Below the pieces are notes generated by a model. It searched no databases. It was given only the letters and a program-made list of their open reading frames with translations, and was not told the DNA's origin. From assembly GCA_949297775.1 (NCBI GenBank), contig CASFTM010000003.1:54159-118158 (forward strand): a stretch of 64,000 nucleotides of DNA. The letters are read 5' to 3'. Shown here in pieces: positions 33,978-42,619 of the stretch. The first letter of the stretch is position 1, and each line of letters opens with the position of its first letter. Both the position numbers and the translations under genes were made by a program. Source of the stretch: an uncultured bacterium. Its GTDB lineage: Bacteria; Elusimicrobiota; Elusimicrobia; Elusimicrobiales; Elusimicrobiaceae.

Positions 33978-34823
33978 CTAATTATACTCTTTGGTTAAAC
34001 AATGCACCGCCCCACCATAGCGGGACACCTCTGCACAATCGATCCCCACCACCGGTTTGTCCGTGGCTGTTTTTATTATAGCAAGTACGGCTTTATCCTG
34101 CGGCAAGTTGTATTGCGGAACAAACACCGCGCGGGAAGTTTCCAAAAAATTAACATATATTCCCCGTGCGCTTAACCCGCTTTTGTCCGATGCCTCCGGC
34201 ACGCAGGGTAAAAAACGCACCTCAATATGCGGTAATACTTGGAAAACCTGCCCCAAACGCTGCAAAAGAAGCCCTTTTAAATAAGGGTCAAACCGCTCAT
34301 CGCTAACAAATAACGTGTTGCCAATAAATTGCATAAAGCCGTCAATATGGTTGATTTTATCCCCTTGTTCCCGCGCCAACCACACCACTTTGCTAATGCC
34401 TAATGCGTGTTTTAATACAGCCTCTTTTTGCGCTTGCTCTCCTGCTATGCCCTTGCGGAAAATCTTCCTGCTTTCAAAGCAAAACACCGTTCCGTCCGGC
34501 TCGCGCACGATGTTTCCTCCATCTATCTGCACGGCGCACTTTTGCACCGGGAACAAACGCTTAACGGCAGCGTTTATTTCTGCCGTAAACTTGGGGGTAT
34601 AGTTGGCGTAACGGGGGTTAAAACCAAGCTGAAAAAGCTCCCCTGTTTGGCTGTTTTGCACGGGTAAAAAATCCCGCACCCAAATATCAGGCAAATCCAA
34701 CAGTTTTACCGGGTGAAATTCCGCCAAAGCCTTATAAAACCCTGGGAAAAAGGCCTGGTAAGCCGGGTAAATTTTTAATACCGCGGGCGTAAGGCTAGCT
34801 ATACAAACAGTTTGGACGCTCAT
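33978..34823 (-). CDS. Agmatine deiminase / peptidyl-arginine deiminase-fold enzyme
   Basis: 281 residues, shorter than typical agmatine deiminases (about 350). The guanidine-modifying fold motifs are there: 'IWVRDFLP' (about 47), 'QIDGGNIV' (about 98), the His-Asp pair 'INHIDGF' (about 158) and the nucleophile Cys in 'YGGAVHCLT' (about 274). It should hydrolyse a guanidino group (agmatine, arginine or peptidyl-arginine). It overlaps the upstream unknown gene by four bases (ATGA), so it is a true member of the operon, an unusual neighbour for an AAA ATPase and restriction-type genes. Confidence 0.8.
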   Translation of the reverse strand: MSVQTVCIASLTPAVLKIYPAYQAFFPGFYKALAEFHPVKLLDLPDIWVRDFLPVQNSQTGELFQLGFNPRYANYTPKFTAEINAAVKRLFPVQKCAVQIDGGNIVREPDGTVFCFESRKIFRKGIAGEQAQKEAVLKHALGISKVVWLAREQGDKINHIDGFMQFIGNTLFVSDERFDPYLKGLLLQRLGQVFQVLPHIEVRFLPCVPEASDKSGLSARGIYVNFLETSRAVFVPQYNLPQDKAVLAIIKTATDKPVVGIDCAEVSRYGGAVHCLTKEYN

Positions 34824-35431
34824 TTTTTCTTTATCCTGCCTAATGAAATAAGCATAAACAAGTCCGTCTTATCCTCACTGGTTCCTTTGGCACCCCTATT
34901 TTTAAAGAGTTTTAAGTAAAAGGCCATATCCACCATTGCCACCGCGTCTATTACCTGCTCCGGCAAGCGAAACACCGCCGGAGAAGCTTGGAAATTACTC
35001 TTTAACAACCCCATCTCTTCCATTTCCTGCCAATCTATTAAGCTAAGCAAGCGCTGGCTGGGCAGGTGTAAAAATTCGCAAACGGCGTCCAAGGGAACAT
35101 CCGCGCCTATATCCTCAGAACTCATATAAAGCACAACAAAAAGCACTATTTGCAAATCGTTGAGTGGTAAAAAAGTGGCCAGTTCCCGCAGGGCCCCCTG
35201 GGCACGCTTAAAAAACTCCGCCGTAAGGCCTAGTTCACACACTAGGGTGTCTATTTGGCTAAAAAACCGCAAGCAACTAAACTGCTGTAAAAGCTGGCGT
35301 TCCCCGGGCGTTAAGTGGCGGGAAAAGATGCCCTCCTGCGGAACTTCGTCTTTTTCCTCAGGGGGCACCATTTTCCCACCCACTATTTGTAGTACGTCTT
35401 TAACTTCTGCTGCTTGTTCTTCTTTGCTCAT
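34820..35431 (-). CDS. Unknown helical protein of the AAA operon
   Basis: 203 residues; no family recognised. It has an acidic start ('KEEQAAEVKDVLQIV', 'PPEEKDEVPQEG'), then an all-helical body with 'LNDLQIVLFVVLYMSSEDIGADVPLDAVCEFLHLP', which looks like a winged-helix or adaptor domain, and a basic end. It lies 16 bases after the small membrane protein gene and overlaps the deiminase start. It may be the substrate or adaptor of the twin ATPase. Confidence 0.6.
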   Translation of the reverse strand: MSKEEQAAEVKDVLQIVGGKMVPPEEKDEVPQEGIFSRHLTPGERQLLQQFSCLRFFSQIDTLVCELGLTAEFFKRAQGALRELATFLPLNDLQIVLFVVLYMSSEDIGADVPLDAVCEFLHLPSQRLLSLIDWQEMEEMGLLKSNFQASPAVFRLPEQVIDAVAMVDMAFYLKLFKNRGAKGTSEDKTDLFMLISLGRIKKK

Positions 35432-35447
35432 TTTTATCCCCTACGCA

Positions 35448-35636
35448 TTAAATTTGGCTTAAATCAAATACAATGCGTTCCAACCGATACGGATGCAATA
35501 CAAACTGAAAATACACCACTAACGCTATATTTACAAACCCAAACCAAAAGGCAAAACGTTTCCCTTTAGCAGGGACAAACCAATAAGCTAGCCCCCATAC
35601 CAACAGTAAACCCAATAATACAACTATGTATTCCAT
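35448..35636 (-). CDS. Small two-span membrane protein
   Basis: 62 residues with hydrophobic segments at about 3-21 ('VVLLGLLLVWGLAYWFV') and 30-47 ('FWFGFVNIALVVYFQFVL'), joined by a basic turn (PAKGKRF). No family recognised. Only nine bases separate it from the ATPase stop. It may anchor the system in the membrane or act as an effector. Confidence 0.65.
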   Translation of the reverse strand: MEYIVVLLGLLLVWGLAYWFVPAKGKRFAFWFGFVNIALVVYFQFVLHPYRLERIVFDLSQI

Positions 35637-35645
35637 ATATTCCTC

Positions 35646-37622
35646 CTATTTATAAAATCCAATCTTAGGTGTGGTAGTTTGTTGTTTAACGCGCTGTTCC
35701 TCTTCCAGCAGGTTAACAATAGTATCCACATCTTTTAGATGGCCTAAAATTTCTGCTTTATTTTTTACTACTTCAAAATCGCCCGGGGTAAGTGAAGTTA
35801 AATGATACACTTGTTGGGGCAAAATTTTCAACTTATAAAAATAATCAAATGCTTCCACCAGTTGTTGTGCCGTTAAAAAGCCGTATTTAACCTTAAAACT
35901 AAAACGCCGCAGGCAGGCCGCGTCCAACCGGTCCATTAGATTTGTGGTACACACAAACGGATAGGGGTGGCTTTCCATCCAGGTAAGCATTTCGTTAACA
36001 GCAGTTATTTCCCACGAATGGCGGGCGCGGGAACGATCCTGCAAAAAACTGTCTGCCTCGTCAAACACCAGTAAAGACTTGTCTTCCTTAGCGCGTGCAA
36101 AGGCCTCGGCAATATTTTCTTCTGTCCCCCCCACAAAAGAGCTAATTAAAGTAGATGCCCGCTCTTGGCGCACTTCCAGCCCCAGTTCATCCGCCAAATA
36201 CCGCGCATAGGCGGATTTGCCCGTGCCGGAAGCCCCATATAAACAAAGCGAAAACTTGAGCTTTCCCAATTTTTTGATTTGTTGAGTAAGCAAGGCCAAG
36301 TCTGTATCCGCATTGATAAGGGCGGAATTAAAAGCTTTGTGTTTCTGTTCCTCTACGCTCACTTTACGCCCGCCACGAAGGGCTTGCGTCATAATTTCCA
36401 GATGTTGGCGCACGGTTCCTAAATCGCCTTTCACCATAGAAGCAGCCCGGGCGGCGCCGGTAATCATAGCCGGGGGAACCGGGAAATCTTTCGCCAAAGC
36501 CAATGTGTCCTTGTAAGAGCAAGGCAACTGATAGGATTTTAATTGGGCGCGCCATATCTTTTGGCGAATGTTAACCGGTGGCTCCTCAAAATGTATGGCT
36601 AACGTAAAACGGCGGATAAAGGCCGGGTCCATACGCTCGATGTGATTAGTCGTCCAAATAACCGGGCAAGGGTTGTTTTCCAACAGACGGTTTATTTCCA
36701 CTTTATCGCACCGGGTCATACGGCTGGAGAAAACATCTTCCCCCTCGTCAAAAAGTAAACAGGCTTGGGCATCCCCGCCCAACAGTTCCGTCTTTTGGTG
36801 CAGTTCCCGCAAGCGGTAATTGCTCTCCCGCTCGCGGACGCCTCTTTCCCCCACCGGATAAATCACCCTGTTGGCACTGGCAGCCAGCATTTGGGCAAAT
36901 GTCGTTTTGCCAGTGCCGGGCCCGCCGTAGAGCAGAATGTTAAACCCCGGGCGGTTGCCGGTATGACGCATTAATTTGACAGCAAAACCCGTTTCTTCCA
37001 CATACTCAAAATCCTTGGCTCGGCAAGAAGTGCTGAACGGTTTTCCCAAAAAGGCGGCTTTTAACTCATCCACCGTGTTGTACTGCGATTTTAAAAGTTC
37101 CCGCACCGTTACCGGTACGCCATATTCCGGTGAAAAACTCCGAAACTCCACAATGAGCCCAAACCGTATTAAAGGAGCTTCTGGAACCAGTAACGAAACG
37201 GCTTCCTCTTCCGGCACATTGGCCAAAGCCGCCATATTATCAAGGGAGAAATCCCGTGTATTTCTGCTGCTCATCATAAAATGCCGTAAATAACTATTTT
37301 TGCGGCCGAGTATCACCCCTTCCAACAATAAGGCCTCCGTAGGGCTCAGATGAAATAGTTGCTGCGCAAAAATGATATTTTTTTCCAAGGCGCTTTCTGG
37401 GCGGAGATCCTCCGTCGTCGCATGTTTGTGCAACAACTTGCGCAATGTTTTATAAGAGCGTTTTTTGTCCGAGTCCGATACTGTATACAGCTTTTTTCCT
37501 ACTCCGTCATGCTTGGCCCAACGGATTACATCCGTTTCATCTAAATTATTGGCCCTTTCCATATTATCCAATAGGCGGTTAATGTAAAAAAAGCTACGGC
37601 AATCTTCGTAAGTATACGTCAT
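35646..37622 (-). CDS. Twin AAA+ ATPase
   Basis: 658 residues from ATG 37622, preceded by aaaggagg. Two complete AAA+ modules: first Walker A 'YGGPGTGKTT' (about 232) with Walker B 'CLLFDEGED'; second Walker A 'YGASGTGKSA' (about 475) with Walker B 'LLVFDEADSF'. Each has a sensor-type 'TTN' and an Arg-finger 'RRF'. The N-terminal 220 residues are helical and unassigned. The arrangement is like COG0464 (ClpV/Cdc48-like) remodelling ATPases. It heads a leftward operon and is divergent from the WYL regulator. Confidence 0.85.
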   Translation of the reverse strand: MTYTYEDCRSFFYINRLLDNMERANNLDETDVIRWAKHDGVGKKLYTVSDSDKKRSYKTLRKLLHKHATTEDLRPESALEKNIIFAQQLFHLSPTEALLLEGVILGRKNSYLRHFMMSSRNTRDFSLDNMAALANVPEEEAVSLLVPEAPLIRFGLIVEFRSFSPEYGVPVTVRELLKSQYNTVDELKAAFLGKPFSTSCRAKDFEYVEETGFAVKLMRHTGNRPGFNILLYGGPGTGKTTFAQMLAASANRVIYPVGERGVRERESNYRLRELHQKTELLGGDAQACLLFDEGEDVFSSRMTRCDKVEINRLLENNPCPVIWTTNHIERMDPAFIRRFTLAIHFEEPPVNIRQKIWRAQLKSYQLPCSYKDTLALAKDFPVPPAMITGAARAASMVKGDLGTVRQHLEIMTQALRGGRKVSVEEQKHKAFNSALINADTDLALLTQQIKKLGKLKFSLCLYGASGTGKSAYARYLADELGLEVRQERASTLISSFVGGTEENIAEAFARAKEDKSLLVFDEADSFLQDRSRARHSWEITAVNEMLTWMESHPYPFVCTTNLMDRLDAACLRRFSFKVKYGFLTAQQLVEAFDYFYKLKILPQQVYHLTSLTPGDFEVVKNKAEILGHLKDVDTIVNLLEEEQRVKQQTTTPKIGFYK

Positions 37623-37656
37623 ACAATCCTCCTTTGGATATAGTGTAGAACCCCCA

Positions 37657-37742
37657 AACGACAGCATTGTGTCGTTCGGTAAAAATGGGATATAATAAAA
37701 CGAAAAGGGCATATAATTTTAAAAAACGACAACCCCCTGTCG
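37657..37742. promoter_or_regulatory. Two matching operator palindromes between the ATPase and WYL genes
   Basis: AACGACA-N6-TGTCGTT (37657-37676) and CGACA-N6-TGTCG (37727-37742, spacer accccc) share the half-site CGACA and the same spacing, 69 bases apart (centre to centre), flanking the AT-rich promoter core (TATAAT at 37712). They are the likely binding sites of the WYL regulator for both directions. Confidence 0.6.
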
Positions 37743-37773
37743 CCAGGTGGTGTTAAAATGAACAAGAGGTTTT

Positions 37774-38694
37774 ATGCAAAAAGAAATGCACAACAAAATA
37801 ACCCGCCTATTGTATGAATTAAACGCACTAGATAAAGGCGCTATCTGTCTGGCGGATATGGCAGCAGAAATTGGGGTATCTTTACGCACTCTACAGCGGG
37901 ATATGAGAGACATACAAGAAGCGGATTTTCCGCTCTATTGCCCCACTCCCGGAGAATATGCGTTTGTAGAAGGGTTTTCTTTAGAAAAGATGAAAATTTC
38001 TGACAAAGAGGCCTCTTTGCTAATTGTCATGCACGAGGTTGCCTCCTCATTAGGAGCTAATTTTAATGCCTCTTATACCCTGCTTAAAAAACGCTTGATG
38101 GAAGATACGAAAGAAAGCCCCTTTTTTATCAAATTTACCATGGGGGAAACCTTCCCCGAAGGTCCGATTGCCGCCACCCTATCCCAATGCATTCAGCATA
38201 AAGAAGAAATCAGTATCTGTTACGCCGGCGGGAAACGGAACCATTACCCCGTCCGCCCGCTCAAACTGGTTTGGATAGAAGGCTTTTGGTATTTGCTGGC
38301 CTTAACTAACACCAACAAGCTACTTAAATTCCGTTTAAATAAAATAAGTTCCGCTGCGCCGTTGGGCAAGTTTTTTTCCCACTCGCCCGATATAGAAAAC
38401 CTAATTCGCCAAGGCACCAACATTTGGTTTGACACCCAGCGCCCCCTAAAAGTGGTTTTAAAGGTATCCCCCCAGGTGGCAAAATATTTTCAAGTGCGGG
38501 ATTATTTTCCTTTGCAAAAAATAGAAAAAGTTTTACCTAACGGCGGGCTGATTATCTCCTGCCAAGCGGTAAACGAACAGGAAATCACCCCGACTATTTT
38601 GCACTGGATACCAGACATTAAAGTACAAGAACCTAAATCTCTATCTGAAGAAATTCGGCGAAAGCTAACTACCTATTTAGAGCATATCAAATGA
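37774..38694 (+). CDS. WYL-domain transcriptional regulator
   Basis: 306 residues. N-terminal DeoR-type helix-turn-helix ('ICLADMAAEIGVSLRTLQRDMRDIQE', about 25-55), then a WYL domain (about 135-215: 'YPVRPLKLVWIEGFWYLLALTNTNKLLKFRLNKI', W-Y/L signature) and a WCX-like C-terminal extension. WYL proteins sense nucleic-acid or nucleotide ligands and often control defence operons. It is divergent from the ATPase operon with shared operators in between. Confidence 0.88.
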   Translation: MQKEMHNKITRLLYELNALDKGAICLADMAAEIGVSLRTLQRDMRDIQEADFPLYCPTPGEYAFVEGFSLEKMKISDKEASLLIVMHEVASSLGANFNASYTLLKKRLMEDTKESPFFIKFTMGETFPEGPIAATLSQCIQHKEEISICYAGGKRNHYPVRPLKLVWIEGFWYLLALTNTNKLLKFRLNKISSAAPLGKFFSHSPDIENLIRQGTNIWFDTQRPLKVVLKVSPQVAKYFQVRDYFPLQKIEKVLPNGGLIISCQAVNEQEITPTILHWIPDIKVQEPKSLSEEIRRKLTTYLEHIK

Positions 38695-38774
38695 ATCAGA
38701 TGGACTCACATCAAACACATAGATTTTGATTAATTAATAGTCTGCTTGATCGTCAAAACTGATAGGACTGCCCA

Positions 38775-38803
38775 TTGACAAAAAACATATACTTCACTAC
38801 ACT
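38775..38803 (+). promoter_or_regulatory. Promoter of the small membrane protein gene
   Basis: TTGACA (38775-38780), 17-base spacer, TACACT (38798-38803), 60 bases before the start. A perfect -35 box. Confidence 0.6.
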
Positions 38804-38862
38804 ATAAACACACGGCTTCCTTCGAGCGAGTGATTAACAATTCGCAGTAAAGGAGGTTGTGT

Positions 38863-39048
38863 ATGTCGCCAGATGTCAATAAAGTGTTGATACAGGTAGG
38901 GAAATGGGCACTGATATCAGGCCCCGCCACGTGGCCAACGGCTGCCATTGTCGCCGTGGTCGGCTTGACCGCAACAGCAATTGCTGTCTATGCGATCAAC
39001 AAAGGTGGTATCGCTCATCACAAAAATACAGCGATTCAACCTCGGTAG
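38863..39048 (+). CDS. Small single-span membrane protein
   Basis: 61 residues from ATG 38863, preceded by a very strong ribosome site (aaaggagg). Hydrophobic from about 15 to 48 ('WALISGPATWPTAAIVAVVGLTATAIAVYAI') with a Lys/His-rich tail. It has its own consensus promoter and a perfect terminator, so it is a short independent transcript, as in small membrane toxins or stress peptides. No family recognised. Confidence 0.6.
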   Translation: MSPDVNKVLIQVGKWALISGPATWPTAAIVAVVGLTATAIAVYAINKGGIAHHKNTAIQPR

Positions 39049-39062
39049 CAAACACTGCATCT

Positions 39063-39100
39063 AAGAACAGAATGAAATTATTCTTCATTCTGTTCTTTTT
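39063..39100 (+). terminator. Strong intrinsic terminator
   Basis: AAGAACAGAATGAA / TTCATTCTGTTCTT, 14 bp perfect, seven-base loop, followed by a T-run. It ends the small membrane protein transcript and isolates it from the DUF3825 gene. Confidence 0.9.
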
Positions 39101-39220
39101 ATAAACCAAATATATGGTTTTGGGCTTGAAAGAATAGGGGATATTTCTTATACTTTACTTGCTTTGTGATTTACCCCCCACACAAAAACAGTCAATCTTT
39201 GATAAATATTAGAGGTTAAA

Positions 39221-40444
39221 ATGGATAATATGCATAAAAAAATAACAAAACAAGGATACATCATTTCCTATGGACAGCGCGTAGGAAGGGATGACATCAA
39301 GGGATCCATTAAAGTAGAGGGTGATTCACACCCTTGGCCTTTTGTACGTTCACAAACAGACCCTGAAATTCAAGAATTATTAAAAGATGAGGAAAAGTGG
39401 CCATATACTCTTGTGTACTTTGAAGTACTGGAAGGAACGCATAGAACGACACACATTCGTTTAACTAACACCCCCAATAATAAGAAGAATCCCTTATTTG
39501 ATTTTGCTTATTTCGGCCCCAACTTTGAAGAGGAAGTACTGGCTTCCCTCGCCAAACTGGCCTTGCCTGAGCGATGGCATTACAGCAACGAAAAGGAAGG
39601 GCAATACTCTATTCTGGACCACTATTTAAAATATACTTATTTGCGATTAAAAGTTGAAAAGAAAATTAGAGAACAAAACGAAGAAAAAACTGAAGGCCAA
39701 ATGGAGAGCTATGCCTTGTTTAATACGGGCTTGGTAGATAAAGATTATAATGATATCTATGCGTTGTTTATTCCTAACCGGAATAAAGGGCAACAGCGTT
39801 GGTTTTTTAAATCATTCTGTACAAAAAACGACAAATACTTAACCTGGCTTGTACCAAGCGCCGAATGGCCGGGGAGAGCCAATTTCTTTGATAATCCGGC
39901 GCAATTGATTTTTGAATACGATACAAAACAGGAAAAGCCAAAAGATGTGACTCGCATCGACTGGAATCATATTTTGTACGATCACCTCGAACGCTTACCT
40001 AAAGAATTTATCCTGGGATGTATAGATGATGAGAAAGAAAAGACATACAACGAAATTCTATACAGCAACAGCAAGGAACGTAAGTATTTTTTTGAAGAGA
40101 CAAGCCTAGGGAGCAAAACCAAAGAAAAACTTATTACCCAGGGAAACAAAGCCGTAGAAGAGGCCCTAGTGAAGGTGGCTTGGAATTATAAAACGGCTAT
40201 CCCAATATGGTATCCTAAAAAGAATATTATTGCTCTTCTGTTGCCATTATGCCTACAAGATAAAAATTCTCCACCGGATGTGGCGTTGGTGCTTGAAAAA
40301 TGTCATCCCAGCCGTAACTATGGAGGAAATACCATCTTAACATTGGATATGGCTTATGCTGATGCACGTCTAATTGCTCGTCCGGAAAGCGAGTGGCTTA
40401 GCCTGCCAATAATTCCGGCTACAGAAGATAAAGATGCAGACTAG
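39221..40444 (+). CDS. DUF3825 protein with N-terminal cold-shock-like segment
   Basis: 407 residues. The opening 'KKITKQGYIISYGQRVGRDDIKGSIKV...WPFVRSQ' is like a degenerate cold-shock/OB segment. From about residue 110 to 400 the DUF3825 pattern is visible: 'ALPERWHY...ILDHYLKYTY', 'ALFNTGLVDKDYNDIYALFIPNR', 'QRWFFKSFC', and 'AIPIWYPKKNIIALLLPLCL'. DUF3825 proteins are often joined to OB or OST-HTH domains and are thought to act on RNA, without a proven reaction. Ribosome site 'agaggt' precedes ATG 39221. The gap that follows (40445-40763) shows nothing. Confidence 0.75.
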   Translation: MDNMHKKITKQGYIISYGQRVGRDDIKGSIKVEGDSHPWPFVRSQTDPEIQELLKDEEKWPYTLVYFEVLEGTHRTTHIRLTNTPNNKKNPLFDFAYFGPNFEEEVLASLAKLALPERWHYSNEKEGQYSILDHYLKYTYLRLKVEKKIREQNEEKTEGQMESYALFNTGLVDKDYNDIYALFIPNRNKGQQRWFFKSFCTKNDKYLTWLVPSAEWPGRANFFDNPAQLIFEYDTKQEKPKDVTRIDWNHILYDHLERLPKEFILGCIDDEKEKTYNEILYSNSKERKYFFEETSLGSKTKEKLITQGNKAVEEALVKVAWNYKTAIPIWYPKKNIIALLLPLCLQDKNSPPDVALVLEKCHPSRNYGGNTILTLDMAYADARLIARPESEWLSLPIIPATEDKDAD

Positions 40445-40763
40445 TAATCCTACCCTTCTGTAATAAGATACCTTGTTTGTAAAAGAAAATCTTTTGCTAT
40501 TGTTTTACAATATGCTGCCGCATGATATTTATAGTGACAGCATATTGTAAAAAGTATTCTAGTTGTTTTTATTATCTCTTGCTTCTTACAAAATGGAGCA
40601 ACTGCTTGTATGAAAACTTATAGACAAAGCTGTTTTCAAAGCAATTGCTAAAAGGTTTTCTTTTTCGCTAAGAAGATACTTTCAGTTCACTTCTGCCATT
40701 TCCCCGCAATTTAGCTTGCCATATTGAACTATTTACTATATTAATAAACTACACTTTACAAAT

Positions 40764-41162
40764 ATGAAAGTACTTCACGCAATGCGTAGTGCAAAGCCAA
40801 CTATTAAGCAAAAAGTTTTAGAAGAAATAACACTCAAATCTTTCCTAAATAAAAAGGACTGGCTTTATTATTTCATTCACCATCCAAAACTATTGGCTAA
40901 AAACAGCTATTTTGATAGTATTTTAGCAATAATAAACAATATATTTTTCTCTGAAATCATTTGGTTGGAATTGTGACATAAACGCGAAAACAAATATAGG
41001 CAGTCAACAAAAAACTTCCTTTTGCTAAAAATCTCTTCAAACGAGATTCCCCTTGCGAATGAACAAGGAAATCAAATTACTTTATTTGACTTCGACAACA
41101 AAGCACTATTAGATACCATCTTAAAACTCATAAAAACTAGCCCTCAACAAGCCAGGAAATAA
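40764..41162 (+). pseudogene. Possible broken gene with an in-frame stop
   Basis: A 70-codon frame from ATG 40764 stops at TGA (40974), but the same frame stays open for 61 further codons to TAA 41160-41162. The second part (…EIPLANEQGNQITLFDFDN...) reads like the C-terminus of a real protein. No family recognised. It is next to the right end of island B, where decay is expected. Confidence 0.35.
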
Positions 41163-41223
41163 TTTTAATGGAACGGCTGGTATACAAGTAAATATTTATT
41201 TAGACATCAAGGAATGAGCTGCC

Positions 41224-41276
41224 AGTTCGATTCCTGTTGGGCACACCATTTAAAGCCACGCGAAAGCGTGGTTTTT
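41224..41276 (+). repeat. Diverged att copy at the right end of island B
   Basis: Matches the copy at 26698-26752 from 'agttcgattcctgttgggc' through the terminator hairpin, with one change (gcgcacc to gcacacc). It lacks the anticodon half. It marks the older, distal attachment site. Confidence 0.75.
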
Positions 41277-41380
41277 GTGCCGAGGAGGCGGAGTTATATG
41301 TCGTTTCCTTACAATACGGGTCTGAGGTTCTGGAGCTCCCTCTTGGCTGGCACCAGTGTTGTTAAAAGTGCTGCTGATTT

Positions 41381-41411
41381 AAAAAATCCCTGGGCAGGCC
41401 AGGGATTTTAA
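41381..41411. terminator. Intrinsic terminator
   Basis: AAAATCCCTGG / CCAGGGATTTT with a short GC loop, A-run left and T-run right. It lies after the leftward glycosyltransferase gene that ends at 41437 and at the edge of the island. Confidence 0.8.
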
Positions 41412-41436
41412 AGAATACTGTCTCAAAGTATGTTTT

Positions 41437-42516
41437 TCAGTCCTTTTTAAACAATCTTTTTACCCGATAAACTATTTTATACCAAGGATCCAAAAAGACC
41501 ATTACCACATTACGTATTTGACGTATACGGCGCGGAAATTTTAAATCATTTAGAAGCACGGCCTTCCGAAACGCTTTTACTTTCCATTGAAACCATCTAT
41601 TACGGTTAGCAAACAGCGTAACATCCAGCGTTTCCATATCGGGCCGAATGGCGTTATATACCTGCTGTACTACTTCGGGCGGGACATTTCCCAACCGTCC
41701 GGCAAACAGTTTTTCATCGCCAATCAGCAAGACCATTTTATTGAAGCAAAAGGTTTCTTTAACCTGTTCAAACACTTTTATTTTTTTCAAATTATTTTCC
41801 AAGCTGGCAAACTGCATTACGCCATCAAGTACCATTTTTGCTCCTTGATGGGAAATGCTGCCTGGGCGGGAAGTCCGGTAATAAAACAAATATTTTCCTT
41901 CCAATATTTTGATACGTTTGCATTGCACCGCCAAAAAAACGGTAAACGGCACATCTTCCACTGCACCTTTCGTAAAGCGCAAGTGGTTTTTCTCAATTAG
42001 CTCCCGGCGGATAAGTTTCCCACACGCAAAGGGGAGAGCAAACGCCATTTTGGCAAATTCATTTGGGGAATCCCCCTTGTCCGCCTCCACGGCCGTTTTG
42101 CACGCAAGCCGCAGGGCTTTGGGAACCGGGCGAACCTGCCCGGAAGCGCTTTGGTATTCGTAAAAATCGGCAATGGCTATATCCAGCTGGTCTTGTTCCG
42201 CCGCCTGGTAACAGACTTCTAACCCATTTTTCACCAAAAAATCATCGGAATCTAAAAAAACAATATACTTTCCTTGGGCATGGTCCAAGCCTGTGTTTCG
42301 GGCGCCGCCCAGTCCTTGGTTTTCCTGCGTGATTACCTTAAAACGAGCGTCTTTGCGGGAAAACCGCTCCAAAACATCGGATGACTTATCCGTACTTCCG
42401 TCGTTTACAACAACAGCCTCCCAATCAGTAAAAGATTGGTCTAACACGCTTTGCAAACATTGTTCTATATACGCTTCGGTATTATAAACCGGAATAATAA
42501 CACTGATTTGGGGCAT
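41437..42516 (-). CDS. GT2 family glycosyltransferase (GT-A fold)
   Basis: 359 residues. The N-terminal domain is a textbook GT2: 'ISVIIPVYNTEAYIEQCLQSVLDQSFTDWEAVVVNDGSTDKS', 'NQGLGGARNTGLD' and the metal-binding 'VFLDSDDFL' (DxD, about 91). The C-terminal 140 residues are helical and basic, likely membrane-associated. It transfers a sugar to a growing polysaccharide on the cytoplasmic side; donor and acceptor cannot be told. It is the outermost gene of the polysaccharide locus and divergent from the next GT gene. Confidence 0.9.
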   Translation of the reverse strand: MPQISVIIPVYNTEAYIEQCLQSVLDQSFTDWEAVVVNDGSTDKSSDVLERFSRKDARFKVITQENQGLGGARNTGLDHAQGKYIVFLDSDDFLVKNGLEVCYQAAEQDQLDIAIADFYEYQSASGQVRPVPKALRLACKTAVEADKGDSPNEFAKMAFALPFACGKLIRRELIEKNHLRFTKGAVEDVPFTVFLAVQCKRIKILEGKYLFYYRTSRPGSISHQGAKMVLDGVMQFASLENNLKKIKVFEQVKETFCFNKMVLLIGDEKLFAGRLGNVPPEVVQQVYNAIRPDMETLDVTLFANRNRWFQWKVKAFRKAVLLNDLKFPRRIRQIRNVVMVFLDPWYKIVYRVKRLFKKD

Positions 42517-42619
42517 ATTTTCACCAAAAAAACCTTATGAAATTTTAATTATTATATAATTTTATGTTATCGTCTGTTGTAGAAATAAGTAAAATAAAAA
42601 GAAGAGAATATGGGGAACT

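Larger units (their letters stand above)
26674..41276. mobile_element. Island B: older element stacked behind island A
   Basis: Left end is the att copy at 26674-26729, right end the diverged copy at 41224-41276. The two share not only the tRNA tail but also the following hairpin (ccacgc/gcgtgg with T-run). The stretch between is AT-rich with defence-type genes and no visible integrase. It appears to be a remnant or a satellite that used the same site before island A entered. Confidence 0.6.

Noticed and set aside
41214..41411. Rightward 65-codon frame at the right island end
   Set aside because: It is made of the att copy, the terminator hairpin and the next terminator; no start signal.
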